A stretch of 64,000 nucleotides of DNA from Bremia lactucae (taxonomy: Eukaryota > Oomycota > Peronosporomycetes > Peronosporales > Peronosporaceae): the NCBI RefSeq assembly GCF_004359215.1, contig NC_090617.1, forward strand, positions 4,632,692-4,696,691, written 5' to 3'. The position numbers and the translations under genes were made by a program. Below, piece by piece: positions 43,638 through 54,811 of this stretch. Position 1 is the stretch's first letter; every line of letters begins with the position of its first letter. The notes beneath the pieces were generated by a model. That model was not told the origin of the DNA. It saw only the letters and a program-made list of their open reading frames with translations, and did no database searches.

Positions 43638-46310
43638 TTATCGACGAAAACGCCCATCACCACCACGTCGAGTACGACGATTGGGATTATTCATCCCTGC
43701 AGGTAGCTGCTCCTGCTGAAATCGTGGTGGTGGTTGGTGGTGGCGTGGCACGAGATCTTGAGGATGCACTGGCCCCTCGTGTTCTCGAGGTCGACCACGT
43801 TGCTGGAAGTCGCCTTGAGGGGGACCATACGGGTCGTACGTAGGATAGGCAGCAGCGTAGCTTTCATGACGCAGAGGGGCCTGCTGTGACGGAGGAACAA
43901 ACTGGTGGTGCTGGCGATAAGGAGGACCCTGTTGGGGATTTGGCACTTCCTGATAGTACAGAGCCTCTGTAGGCACACGATGCGATTCGCCATACATTGG
44001 ACCGTCCCGAGGCGCGACGCCAGGACCTGTACCTGCGCCATATCGCGACAAAGAAGGATCATATGGAGGTCGAAAGTCGTCTTCAGAACCTAGAGGACCT
44101 GTGCGTTGCCGTATGGGCAGAGGCTGCGGATGAAAGGCGGCATGTGGCCAAGCCCCACCACCTCGAGAAGGGCCTCCTTGTCCTACAAAGCGATCAGTTT
44201 CGCCACGAGACTGTGGACCATCTATCGGTCCCGAGAAATACGCACCCGATGACGAGTCAGGACCGTACGCTTGCCGCTCCGGCATGGAGCTCGGGCGACC
44301 GCTATAGTCATGATACGGCGGTAGACCGTAAGGTTGATGCTGAAAGTGCCGTGGCTGGGAAAGAGCCGGCAATGGCTGCTCATACGACGGCATTTGCTGC
44401 TCAGGATACTCGAAACGCGATCGTTGCGAGGCCGAAACCGCTGCGATACGACGATTGGATTGTAAAGGCTGAATATCCCACTTGTTCGAGCGGCCTCGGC
44501 CTCCTCGCGCGTCGCGATCGCGTCGACGAGTCGAATTGTGTCCGCGCGCGCCTCCGCGCGAGTCCTGCCGACTACTTGCCGGGCCACTAGTACCTCGGAC
44601 CCCACTACTACTACGCGCAGTCGAGTGACTCGACGTTGTCGAGTCTTGACTGTCTCGTCGTTGCCTACGATTTAAAGAAGCCGACGAAGAAGACGGCTGG
44701 GTCTTCTTGCCAGTAGTTCCTTCCGCACTCGACTGCTGTTCTTCGCGCCACAACGTCTCTGCTTCCAGGATTAATCCTACAATAGCACGCTACATACAAC
44801 ATCATTTCATTAGCGTCTTCCGCATAAAGAGTCACTGCTCCTTGTCCTTTGTCAAGAGCTTGTTTGTTTAAAGAATATACCTGCAATTCAATCGCATCGG
44901 TGTGTGTCGTTACGACCATTTCTGGAATTTTCATTGTCTCGAGCGAAAACTGTTGCGCTTTTAAAGCACTTGCTCGATCGACAGCCGAAATTTCAATGAA
45001 ATGTTGTTGCGACAGTTGACAACGATGCGTAAACTCGCGTCGTTGGTCAAGATGTTGTGTCTTGAGCGCAATAAGGCCACGAGGATCCGAGAAGCCATGC
45101 TGCATCTCGAGCGCCACGTGACGTGCAAACAATTCACTTCCTTCCTTCATTTGCGTCCCAATGAGCTCTTGCCAACGGTAGAGCATCTCGCGATCCCGTT
45201 TGCGCTGCTGATTGCAAAGATCCCTGACTTTTTCAAACACAGCGCTGTCGCCAAGCACGTCCGAAAGTCGTTCGAGCAACTCGTTTTCAATTTCTTTCGG
45301 CGTCTCTTTCTCCACGACGCTATCAAATAATAAGTGCGGGCAGCTAGGAATCCACGGGAGCGTCACGGGAACATGCAGAAAAAACGCCGTTGCGGTCTCG
45401 GTGTCTGTAAGCTTAGCACGCTTCTCACTGCTACTTGTTTGCACGTTTGCAGCGACGCGCTTCCCAAGATCTTTGCTTTCCACTGCACGAGGTGGGACTT
45501 GACCCGTTTTGTCAATGAAAACCACAGTAGGATCGATCAAGGCAACGGCTTTGGTTAAAAGCGTCTGAGGTGGTTGTAAAGACGTTTGATCCGTGGTCGA
45601 AAGCTTTATGGGAGAGCTACTTGAAACGCTACTTCCTCCAGAAATACGTGTCGATGCAAGTCCTTGCGATCCTGGCTGTGGGAATTGGTCGGGCATGACC
45701 TGGTGCTGTAGCATAGCGAGCGATAATTTGTCATCCACGTGAGTACAGACGAAACCATAGAATTGAGCCCAGATACTTGAATGCTCGTGCACTGGAATGG
45801 TCTGTAAAGCGCGTACAAAGATCTTTCGAGCATTCGAAAATTTCTTTCGTTGGACGCAAAAGTCGGCATATTGAAGCCACAAAGCTGCATTCGAGCCTGC
45901 AATTGGGCAATTTACAGCTCGTTCAAACACTATGGTGGCCTGTTTAAATTGCCGAAGTTCCATTTCAAGAGCCGCGTATTGACGCCATAGAGCAATGACG
46001 GCGGAACTGCCTTTAGCAGCGCTCTTGGGATCGCTCTGCTCTTGAACGGCAGCAATCCACGTTGAAAGTGTATCGTCCACGTCTTTTCGTGCGTCAGCGA
46101 CCTTTTCGTACTAGAGAAACACGCACAGAAAGAACATAATGAGCCCAAACGGTTCAAGAGACGTCGGTAGGAATGACTACAGAGCAAGCAAGGGGGGAAA
46201 GAAAAATCATTCTGAAAAGAGCTAATGGCACGCACGTTGCTTGAGTGGATTAGTGCCTTGGCCCGCGCCACGACAACTGGGGCGTCCCACGTTGGAATGT
46301 CGTCCGACAT
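43638..46310 (-). CDS. HAT-repeat RNA-processing-like protein, copy B (3 exons)
   Basis: Equivalent exons 46310-46236, 46110-44881 and 44789-43638 (constant offset 3299 from copy A), 818 residues. I found no coding difference from copy A. The differences I noticed are outside the CDS: a base change near 46147 (intron 1), another near 46387, and 2-base insertions near 46430 and 46618. The initiator-like TCACTTTC is at 46355-46362 (minus strand). The matching acyltransferase copy is absent because the sequence starts just past the stop codon. Confidence 0.82.
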
Positions 46311-46362
46311 GGAGATTTCTGTCGCGGTTGTTGGCCGGGGAGAGCTCACTGGTCGAAAGTGA

Positions 46363-46839
46363 TGTTTGGTACGTAAAGGTGGACTCGTGTTTTAAAAATA
46401 TTCGTTTGGAGCGACGATTCCCACAGACAATACACCTCTGATTGGCTACATCGTTTGTTGTTATCCTAAATATTGAAACAATAATACCCTACTCATTTCC
46501 TTGCTATTCCTCCCTGCAATTTTAACGAGTCGTGCAATAAAAGCAGCTTTTAAGAACGTAATAAATTCAATTTTACTGAAGAATCTGCTATCAATGCTCA
46601 GAACAAACTCCCTGCAGCGGCACCAAGTTAGACTTTTAAAGTCATTGATAATTCTTGCGAAGCCATGGAAAAGGCATCGAATGAAATCGCAAACCACTGA
46701 GTGAAAAGACCGACCTAATGGGAGGACTCAGATACGACGCGGAGGCGAAATCGCAACGGCGAGGCGGATCGTCAGAAAATCGTCGGTCAGTTCGGCCCCT
46801 GCTCCTTCGAAAGCTTACAAGGTTGTTGCCATAGCTACT
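46363..46839. other. HAT gene upstream region, copy B
   Basis: Same content as 43064-43536 with small indels. No gene recognised. Confidence 0.45.
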
Positions 46840-47300
46840 CAATGCGTAATGGGGCACTACGACTTGTACTGCTTCAGTACAAGTCCACTTCGCACTGCTT
46901 CAGTTGCGAGTGGTGCCTCACGTTATTTCACGTACAGTAGTACGTGCAGAGGAAGACTTCTCTTTAAGGTAACTAGCTTAAAGAGGGTAAAATGAAAACT
47001 GTATTAATATAATTAAGTGTCTCTCTTTCTATCTTGTAAATGCTAAATTAATTATAGTCTATTACTTAACATGTAATTGAATTCTTATCTCTATCTTATT
47101 CGTAACTCTCTTTGATTACTCCTACAGCTGATTAGTCTGCGGAATAAATAGATAAAATGGTCTGTACCTATTTATGGATAAGAATTCTGAGTATTACTTT
47201 ATAATGTAATATCCTCCAAATATTATCTACCTTTTAGATAATATTAATTAACAACCTTTAAGTGTTAATTTCATGTAACGATACACCCCGTTACACAATG
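46840..47300 (-). repeat. Solo family A LTR with 5-bp target-site duplication
   Basis: The LTR is 46845-47295 (451 bp), flanked by CAATG at 46840-46844 and CAATG at 47296-47300. There is no internal sequence, so it is a solo LTR left by recombination. The first LTR base is C here but T in copy C (58016). Confidence 0.92.
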
Positions 47301-47542
47301 CATATTACAATTACTCATTCAGATATCTTCATACTTAATGGCGAAAGTTTTTAAGCGGAAAGATGCCGAGCAAGACCCGGCTTAAATTTTTAATTGGAAC
47401 CTTTCTGAGCTGTCGAACAATGTCGCCACTGGAGTAGCTACGTCTCGCGGTGTTTTACAACGGCTAACAATCACTGTACACTAAAAATTGCCTAGACTTG
47501 AGCTAATCACTCATCTTGGACTACCGGTCATGTTGCGCCTAC
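47301..47542. other. Unique spacer between two solo LTRs
   Basis: About 240 bases with no coding signal, present only in this copy. It is missing at the equivalent place near 58070, as expected if the flanking LTRs recombined there. Confidence 0.6.
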
Positions 47543-47984
47543 TGTAACGGGGCACTACTGACTTGTACTGCTTCAGTACAAGTTCACTTCGGACTGCCTC
47601 AGTGCTAGTGGTGCCTCACGTCACTTCAGGTACACTAGTACGTGCAGAGGAAGACTTTCTTTAAAACACTAGTTTTAAAGAGGGTTAATTAAAAACTGTA
47701 TTTATTATAGTTAAGTTCTTTTGTTTCTATCAATTTGATACTAACATAATTATAAACTAATACAAAACATGTAATAAAAGTCTTATCTGTCTCCCTCCTT
47801 GCGCGCGTCCAGCGCTGACTGGACCGCGGAGAAAGTAGATATAATGGTCTATATCTACCAAAGGATAAGCTATTACAATATTACCATGTAAAGTAATATT
47901 CTCCAAATATTATCCACCTTTTAGATAATATATTAATTAATGACCTTTAATTGTTAAATTTATGTAACGATACACCCGGTTACA
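47543..47984 (-). repeat. Second family A LTR
   Basis: Plus strand TGTAACGGGGCACTACTG to GATACACCCGGTTACA, 442 bp. It differs from its neighbour by TTTCTTTAAAACACTAG in place of TTCTCTTTAAGGTAACTAG. I see no target duplication. Confidence 0.9.
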
Positions 47985-48104
47985 CCCAACACCCTTATAC
48001 AATGAATTGCATTTGCGACGGAGATTAAAAAAAATCCGAATTCTTTAAACCGGTGTGGCTGTTGCGGTAGGAGGTGGATCTGCTGTCACAGGCTTCATTC
48101 TTTA

Positions 48105-48387
48105 GCGGTACTAGTACAAAATAAGTACTAGTTGACCTTACACTGGTTACAGTGCCTTAAAAATTTAGGTACACAGGGGTACAGAGGAAAGTTTCTAAGT
48201 AGCTTAGGGTCTCTAGCTACCAAAGGTAACTCAAGGATTAGAATTAGGTAAAAGTGAAACTGTATTAATATATTTAGATTCCTACTACTGAACTTATTAT
48301 ATTAATATCTAACTAAGTATGGCGCCTCCTTGCGCACCTTACAATCGTGTCTTGAAACGATTGGCACGGTTGATTTAGACTTAAATC
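48105..48387 (-). repeat. Family C LTR fragment interrupted by Copia
   Basis: Contains GTACTAGTACAAAATAAGTACTAG, CTAAGTATGGCGCCTCCTTG and ACAATCGTGTCTTG as in the family C LTR, then stops at TTAAATC where the Copia LTR begins. Confidence 0.8.
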
Positions 48388-50945
48388 TGTAGAGATATTA
48401 TATCAGAGGAGACTACTCGTTTAGTCAGGAAGTAAATTGTAAAGTATATTAGTCTTTAGAAAACTTACACATGTGATCAGCTACTCCTTTGTAGAAGCAC
48501 TACAAAGGTCTCATATGAGTCCGCTTTTTTCAAATGTCGACTCAGCCGACCTATTGCAAATGCAATATCAGGTCTTGTACCTGTCGCCATATATAGGAGT
48601 GATCCTACCCGAGATCGATACGGTCGATTCTCCATTTTCGGCTCCTTTTTTCTCGAGCTTAAGCATGACTTGACCTTCCACACTTGAGTGGTAAACAACT
48701 TTCGCCCCAATTGAAATTTACGACCATTCTGTCAAGGCACGCATTTTAGCTGATCTTGAGCTTCCTTGTATGCTATGCATAGTCCACCTCAATGCCAAGA
48801 ATAAATCTCACATTGCCTAGCGTCTTGACTTGAAATGATTTGCAAGTTCATATGCAGCTTTGTCAATTAAATCAGCAGGAGTAGCATATCCTCGACATAC
48901 AGCGTCACGTAAATCCACGAAAGGTTTCCATCGTGACGGAAAAAGACGCACGTGTCCGAAACACATGGCAAAAACCCATGTTGCAAAACACCTTCGAATT
49001 TGTCTTGAACCATGTTGCAGCAGCCGGTTTTGATCCATATAAAGTTCTGTTAAACTTTAAGAGTTGACCTGGGTCCATGTAGACACCCTGAGGCGTAGAA
49101 TGTATACATCGTCGTTCAAAACGTCATTTATGAACGCAGTATCAACATCATACTGGTGAATTGTCATTCCATGATGACAACACACAGCCAGGAAGACGGG
49201 AATAGAATTCATGTTTGCAACGGGCGAATATGTTTCATGGTAGTCAACCGATAGGTTTGACGATGACCCAACGCCACAAGTCGAACTTTCTACCGCTCAA
49301 TATCACCATATTCGTTTCTCTTGATTCCAAAAACCACTTGGCTCCAATCACCTTTTTGTTTAAAGGATTCTTCACTGCAGTCCATGTCTTTTTGTTGTTC
49401 AGTGCCTTTAGTTCGACCTTGATCGCATCACTCCACATCTTGGATTGAGGAGACGCCATTGCATCTTGGTATGTAGATGGAGTTTCGAGTTCTGCATTTG
49501 CTCGCGCATACTCAATTCGATATCTTTTTGAGGCTTGAGACTCTGGCTCCACACTGCACGATGTACCATGTTTAGTTGAAGTCCTGACTGGAACCAAAGC
49601 TTGATCTTCATAGCTCGATGATGGTAACGCGAGCGGGGCATTTTGAGCACCAAATTTAGATGATTGCACCAAAGAGAAATCAGTGTGATAATCCAAGTCC
49701 CCCTTGGGCACAATGTCTCGAGTCGTATCCACATCCAAATCAGTTGGCTCCGTGTAAATATCATCGATATCGAAAATAGGACCAGACAAATGCTAAAAAT
49801 CTTGGCGTGGAGTTATAGACTCAAATTCACTTGGAGGTGAAATGACTTGATCATTGCCAGTCTGTTCCACAACCATCGGCTCTACGTCACGTTGAGTAGT
49901 AATAATTGGTAATTGAATAACATCTGCATCGTCAGCGTTGTCATGATCCACACGTGTGGTAACCTGTATATCTCCAATCACTTGCACATAATTGGACCTT
50001 GGCAACTCTTGGAAAGTCACTGATCGTGTGATCTCCAGTCGATCAGACTCGAAATTCCTGACACGATATCCCTTCATATCGTGTGATTAACCCAGGAACA
50101 TGCATCGAAATGCCTTCTTGTCCAACTGTAGACGTTTTGGTTTTGCAATGTGTGCGTAACCTTTTGCACCAAACACTCGCGTGTGCGACAGATCTGGCTT
50201 ATTTCAAAAAACACTTCAAATGGGGGTTTGGTTGGGCTATAGGCGCACGTAACTCGATTAGTCACGTATACTGCAGTAGTCATCGCTTCAGTCCACCATT
50301 TCTACTCCACTTGCATGTGATTTAGCATCGATCTTGCTCATTCTGTCAGTGTTCGATTTAGTCTTTTCAGCCACTATATTTTGCTGTGGCGAATACGGTA
50401 CTGAAGCTTGGTGCAATATTCCAGCCTTCCAACATACTTCTTCAAATCGCTTGTTACGGTACTCGCCACCATTGTAGGTGCGAATACACTTGATCCTGGT
50501 ACTTAGCTGGTTTTCATCATCGACTTGTACTCGATGAACTTATCCACCACATGCGACTTTGTCGCAATGGAGTATGCGACCACATAGCGTGAATAATCAT
50601 CCAAAAATGTCACCACGAATCCCGCTCCTCCTTGCGACTTGGTCTCCATTGATCCCATCACGTCGCTGTGAATAACTTGGAGCAGTGAAGTAGACATTAG
50701 GCGAATCTTGCATTTTAAATCCTCCAACACACTTGTCGAGGTTTTTCATTGCTCAAATGGCAAGTGTCCTAGTTTTGCGTGCCATACACTTGGACTCATA
50801 GGTTTGGCTCCATCGCCAATTCTCTTCACTCGCATTTGCAGATTCCAATGTATCACACCCCAACACAAACAATTTACCCTTTTGGGTCACTTGAGTCACC
50901 ACTTCTTGACCATTTCTGATCTCACACATTTTGTTCTGAAAATTG
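48388..50945 (-). mobile_element. Ty1/Copia element, deleted copy (pol remnants)
   Basis: Minus strand. LTR remnant 48388-48521, then a deletion of about 0.74 kb relative to the copy at 58869 that removes the rest of the LTR and most of RNase H. Remaining: GSLLYMATGTRPDIAFAIG (RNase H side, about 48590), RT part with TYQDAMASPQSKMWSDAIK and KKTWTAVKNPLNKKVIGAKW (about 49330-49470), the pre-RT linker (49793-50077), integrase with HSDVMGSME, FVVTFLDDYSRYVVAYS (50503-50730), and the pre-integrase segment GKLFVLGCDTLE (about 50860). The 5' end joins Gypsy gag at about 50945. Several stops; inactive. Confidence 0.88.
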
Positions 50946-50949
50946 ACAT

Positions 50950-52030
50950 GTAACCCTTTTGCAGACAATGCGACGTGCCAAATCTTGGGCTTATTGGCTC
51001 ATGCTGCACGACCCATTAATCTTTGGGTCGTATGAGGTCTTTAAGACTCGGCTTAGGCAAACGTATGAGCCGCCACGTGCTTATTCCAGCACTCGAGCCA
51101 AGCTTCTAGATTTGAAGCAGGACAAACGTGACCTTCACGCTTACGCCCAGCATACACGATACCAGGTCAGTTGTATCGTGAGTCATCCAATCGATGAACA
51201 AACACAGGTAGCTGTGGCTATTAAAGGTCTTGCAAACGGTCATGTTAAGACTCAACTGTTCCGGCTTGGACTAAAGTTGCTCGACCAAGCGATCTCTACA
51301 GCAGAACAGGAGGAAAATAGCCTGAAACAGGCTGTCGATCACTCTGAAGCTTATCGTCCTTCTAGACGACAAGAAAACGGAGGTCCAGAACCAATGGATC
51401 ACAAGCACGAGCCATGCATAACTGGCAGCATCAAGCCGAGCCTACGCCTAAATCTCGTTCATCATAGGGTCATCAAATGAACGTCTTGGAGAGTCCACAA
51501 GCGTGTGGATATCCTACGAGTGAGTGCAATGGCCTTACTTGTGGTTCGGTCGTTTGCACGACTGCACAAGTCCTCAGTGTGAATACCCATTACTGTGGAG
51601 TCAGATCCCGACGCCTGTGCACAAGCACATGCAGCGTGGAAGATCCACCATTGTGACGTAGACATAGTTACCAACGGCTAAGCACAAGCACAGGCAGCGT
51701 CGAAGTACTACCACTAGAATAAGCAGAGTGGTACGAAACAAGGATGCTTGCTGGAAACGTAACATCCAAGAAAATATCCTAAGCATGTCTTACCTACGTC
51801 CAAAAGGTTCTTACACTTATGCGTAAGCATAAGTTGTTTCTGCAGATGTTATTTGCTGCAAGCGCTATACCACTTTTGGTTGCATCGTGTATAAACACGG
51901 TGTACGCTCTGATTTAAAAAATATCAAGACGATCACCGACTGACCTGTACCAGTCGATGTAAAGGGACTTTGAAAGTCCCTCGGCTTAGCGGCGTCCTTA
52001 CATAAGTACTCCCGCAAATATGCCGAAATC
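50950..52030 (+). pseudogene. Gypsy family C gag and RT scrap
   Basis: 50959-51480 reads RRAKSWAYWLMLHDPLIFGS, KTRLRQTYEPPRA, DKRDLHAYAQHTRYQVSCI and ENGGPEPMDHKH, a clean capsid C-terminal region. The protease is missing. A connector (51480-51790) and an RT scrap with a broken KHKLFLQMLFAASAIP frame and the LRKFLGLA-equivalent part (51800-52030) follow. The left edge is fused to Copia. Confidence 0.82.
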
Positions 52031-52512
52031 TCAGGGGAGTGAAGACAATAAAATGTCCAATCTCGCCCCTGAAAAGAAGCCGTGGCTTTTGCCCGAACGG
52101 CTAATCAATAGCTTGTCTGGAGAGACTACCCCTTACAATTAATATCCCTTATTTATTGCGACAAAGCTACATGGCCTTGATCCCAGCGCGAAGAACTTTC
52201 GCGCCGAGGAGGATTTTTATCTCAATGCTTTTTTAAAGCATCGATGGTATAGTGGCAACAATAAGCGAGATAAGTCTCGCTTATGCAAAACTGGAGCGCG
52301 CTCATTCGCAATGTCAAAGACATTGGACGCGAAGCCTGGCTTCAAAGACTCAACGCGATTCGCGTTAAGTTTGAGAAACGAACTCTAACCGGTGCAAAGT
52401 ATAAATTGCATCGACTGCCACGTGAGGTTGGGCTTCCATGCCTCACGTGGGGTGATCCCTGTCCGTGTTGTGTTGGCAACACGAAGTGAGTTAAAGGGGA
52501 TGTCTATTCCCT
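52031..52512 (+). pseudogene. REAWL-domain ORF fragment, same strand as gag
   Basis: Reads SGEDNKMSNLAPEKKPW, LLPERLINSLSGETTPYN, FIATKLHGLDPSAKNFRAEE, then IRNVKDIGREAWLQRLNAIR, KYKLHRLPREVGLPCLTWGD and PCPCCVGNTK. The GGGATGTCTATTCCCT end stops at the single N. Here the domain is on the same strand as gag, opposite to the other complete contexts, so a local inversion is likely. Confidence 0.6.
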
Positions 52513-52513
52513 N
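52513..52513. other. Single-N sequence join
   Basis: Retroelement sequence stops, and the next base continues the region equivalent to 38045, upstream of the acyltransferase. The retroelement does not end here in its other copy (it runs on at 63870-64000), so the join is probably artificial. Confidence 0.88.
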
Positions 52514-52683
52514 AGTGGGTACGTGGGTTACCAATGGGCTAAGAATTAAGAAATAGGAAATCTTTACTTTATGAATTAAATTTCCAACACTTTCACTGAA
52601 AAGTGGTTAATTCGTCTAATTCCAGAATCAAAAAGAGAGCCAAAGATACCATTCTTGGATAATCGAAGCTACGGATCCAAGCC

Positions 52684-54672
52684 ATGACCGGGAATGATGC
52701 ATCCTCGAGCGTGCGACAGCGAAATTCACGTGGGCGTGCAAAGCCGACATCCCCAAAGGCCTTGGCTAATGAGGCTGTCGCCAAGGCAATGACGTCCAGC
52801 AAAGACGAACAGTCAGAGACGAAAGAGACGTTCCATGAGGCCGCGCACGCGTTGGGCCGAACGCCAAGCTGGCAAGCGCGAGCCGCCAACCACGTAGTAA
52901 AGAAGCGCATCTATTCCATACTCGCGGGGATTATTATTGGCATTCTGGCCGTGACAAGCTTCCAGCGCTTCTACCTCGAGAAGCCTCTCATTAGTGAAGA
53001 TTCGCTCCTCATGGTCCGTGAAATGTATGACAACTTTAATTGGTCCACGTTAGACACGCGTCCAACCATTCTCGGCGCCGTGGAAAAGCGACCAGGTCTT
53101 CAATTATTTCAAGAAGAAAACGTGACTGCTTACTCGCCGGTTGTATTAATCCCTGGCTTTACATCCACGGGTCTCGAGATCTGGAACGGCAGTGCATGCA
53201 GTAAAGCTTACTTTCGACAACGTATGTGGGGCACATCACGCATGTTGCAGCAGTTTATGTTAAATCAAAAGTGCTGGCTACAGCACATGATGCTCAATCG
53301 ATCCACTGGCATGGATCCCGACGGGATTAAGCTCCGTGCAGCCAAGGGACTCGAAGCAGCGGATTATTTAATCGGTGGTTTCTGGGTCTGGGGCAAATTG
53401 GTTGAAAATCTCGCTGAGATCGGATACGACAGTAACAATCTCTACATGGCTGCCTACGACTGGCGCCTGATGCCTCATTTACTTGAAAAACGCGACGGGT
53501 ACTTTACGAAACTCAAGTATACGATTGAAATGGCTCGAAAAGCAGCAAATGGCCGCAAAGTCATGGTCGTAACGCATTCATATGCGACTCAAGTAATTTT
53601 TCACTTTCTTAAATGGGTTGAAAGTGACAAGGGAGGAAAAGGAGGAGACCAGTGGGTTGAGACCAATATGGATGCATTAGTGAACATTGCGGGGCCAATG
53701 TTGGGGGTTGTCAAGACTATTAGTGCCTTGATGTCAGGGGAAATGAAAGACACTGCGGAATTAGGAGGATTGTCCAAGTTTCTAGGGTATTTCTTTAGTA
53801 TTCCAGCACGAACAAAGCTCGCACGATCGTGGTCAAGTATCTCGACTATGCTGCCGATAGGTGGAGATCGAATTTGGGGCACAGCTGAATCGGCTCCAGA
53901 TGATATTGTCGCAGCGTCCCCTTTATCAACAGTCACGAAAACGCCCGTAGGTCTGACTAAGGTGGAGGCGCACGTGGCTCGCTTTGGTTCGCATGGCCAA
54001 GTCGTTCGGTTTGTCAACTTGACACATGAAAACGTGACAATTGGTGGCGTCCAGAAGCTCTTAGACGAACTTGATCCGTATCTCGACAAGTTTCGATCTT
54101 GGCTTAGTACCGAGATCGCAGAGGATCCGTCATTGCCCGAGTACGACCACTACAAGTACTGGACTAATCCATTAACCGCGACGTTACCAAAAGCTCCGAA
54201 TTTGAAAATCTTTTGCTTCTATGGAGTCGGGAAGCCTGTGGAACGAGGCTATACGTATGGAGCTAATCCTATGGACAAGAATAACGTGACGGTGAATGGA
54301 CAGCGCGTGGCGCCGTTTTTGTTTAATACTGACGTAGATGATCTGCCGTACGTCAAGGGAGGAATCCGCTACTCGGATGGAGACGGCACGGTACCACTGA
54401 TCTCGTTAGGACTCATGTGTGCTAGTGGCTGGCGTACAGACAAGTTTAATCCTAGCCATGCTGATGTACGTGTTCGAGAGTACCGCCATAACCCCGTTTC
54501 AATGCTCTATGACGCACGTGGTGGACCCGAGACGGCCGATCATGTCGATATTATGGGCAATCACGCCCTTATTCGAGACGTGCTTCTTGTTTCCGCGCGT
54601 GTGTACGACCGTGTTCCGGAGAACATTACGTCAAGTATCAAGGACATTGCTCAACGAGTGGGCGAGCTCTAA
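52684..54672 (+). CDS. PDAT: Phospholipid:diacylglycerol acyltransferase (LCAT family), copy 2
   Basis: 662 residues, fully open, same architecture as copy 1: membrane anchor 76-95, PGFTSTGLEIW, Ser299 in THSYAT, Asp567, His620. Residue differences are mild (G3, V10, N14, H51, N506, S591) and four of six are in the cytosolic tail. Just before the ATG this copy has a 4-base longer leader (TACGGATCCAAGCC against TATCAAAGCC). Intact and close to copy 1, so allele or recent paralogue. Confidence 0.93.
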   Translation: MTGNDASSSVRQRNSRGRAKPTSPKALANEAVAKAMTSSKDEQSETKETFHEAAHALGRTPSWQARAANHVVKKRIYSILAGIIIGILAVTSFQRFYLEKPLISEDSLLMVREMYDNFNWSTLDTRPTILGAVEKRPGLQLFQEENVTAYSPVVLIPGFTSTGLEIWNGSACSKAYFRQRMWGTSRMLQQFMLNQKCWLQHMMLNRSTGMDPDGIKLRAAKGLEAADYLIGGFWVWGKLVENLAEIGYDSNNLYMAAYDWRLMPHLLEKRDGYFTKLKYTIEMARKAANGRKVMVVTHSYATQVIFHFLKWVESDKGGKGGDQWVETNMDALVNIAGPMLGVVKTISALMSGEMKDTAELGGLSKFLGYFFSIPARTKLARSWSSISTMLPIGGDRIWGTAESAPDDIVAASPLSTVTKTPVGLTKVEAHVARFGSHGQVVRFVNLTHENVTIGGVQKLLDELDPYLDKFRSWLSTEIAEDPSLPEYDHYKYWTNPLTATLPKAPNLKIFCFYGVGKPVERGYTYGANPMDKNNVTVNGQRVAPFLFNTDVDDLPYVKGGIRYSDGDGTVPLISLGLMCASGWRTDKFNPSHADVRVREYRHNPVSMLYDARGGPETADHVDIMGNHALIRDVLLVSARVYDRVPENITSSIKDIAQRVGEL

Positions 54673-54811
54673 AGTTGTAATAAGAAAGCGTGAATAGCTC
54701 GAATCGGCTTATATCAACGTGCCGTAGGCATGGCGTATTATCTGAATAACGAGGCCCAGGGTTGCTGCCCTACTGTTAATTGCTTTCAGAGCGTGTTTTC
54801 TATCAACCATT

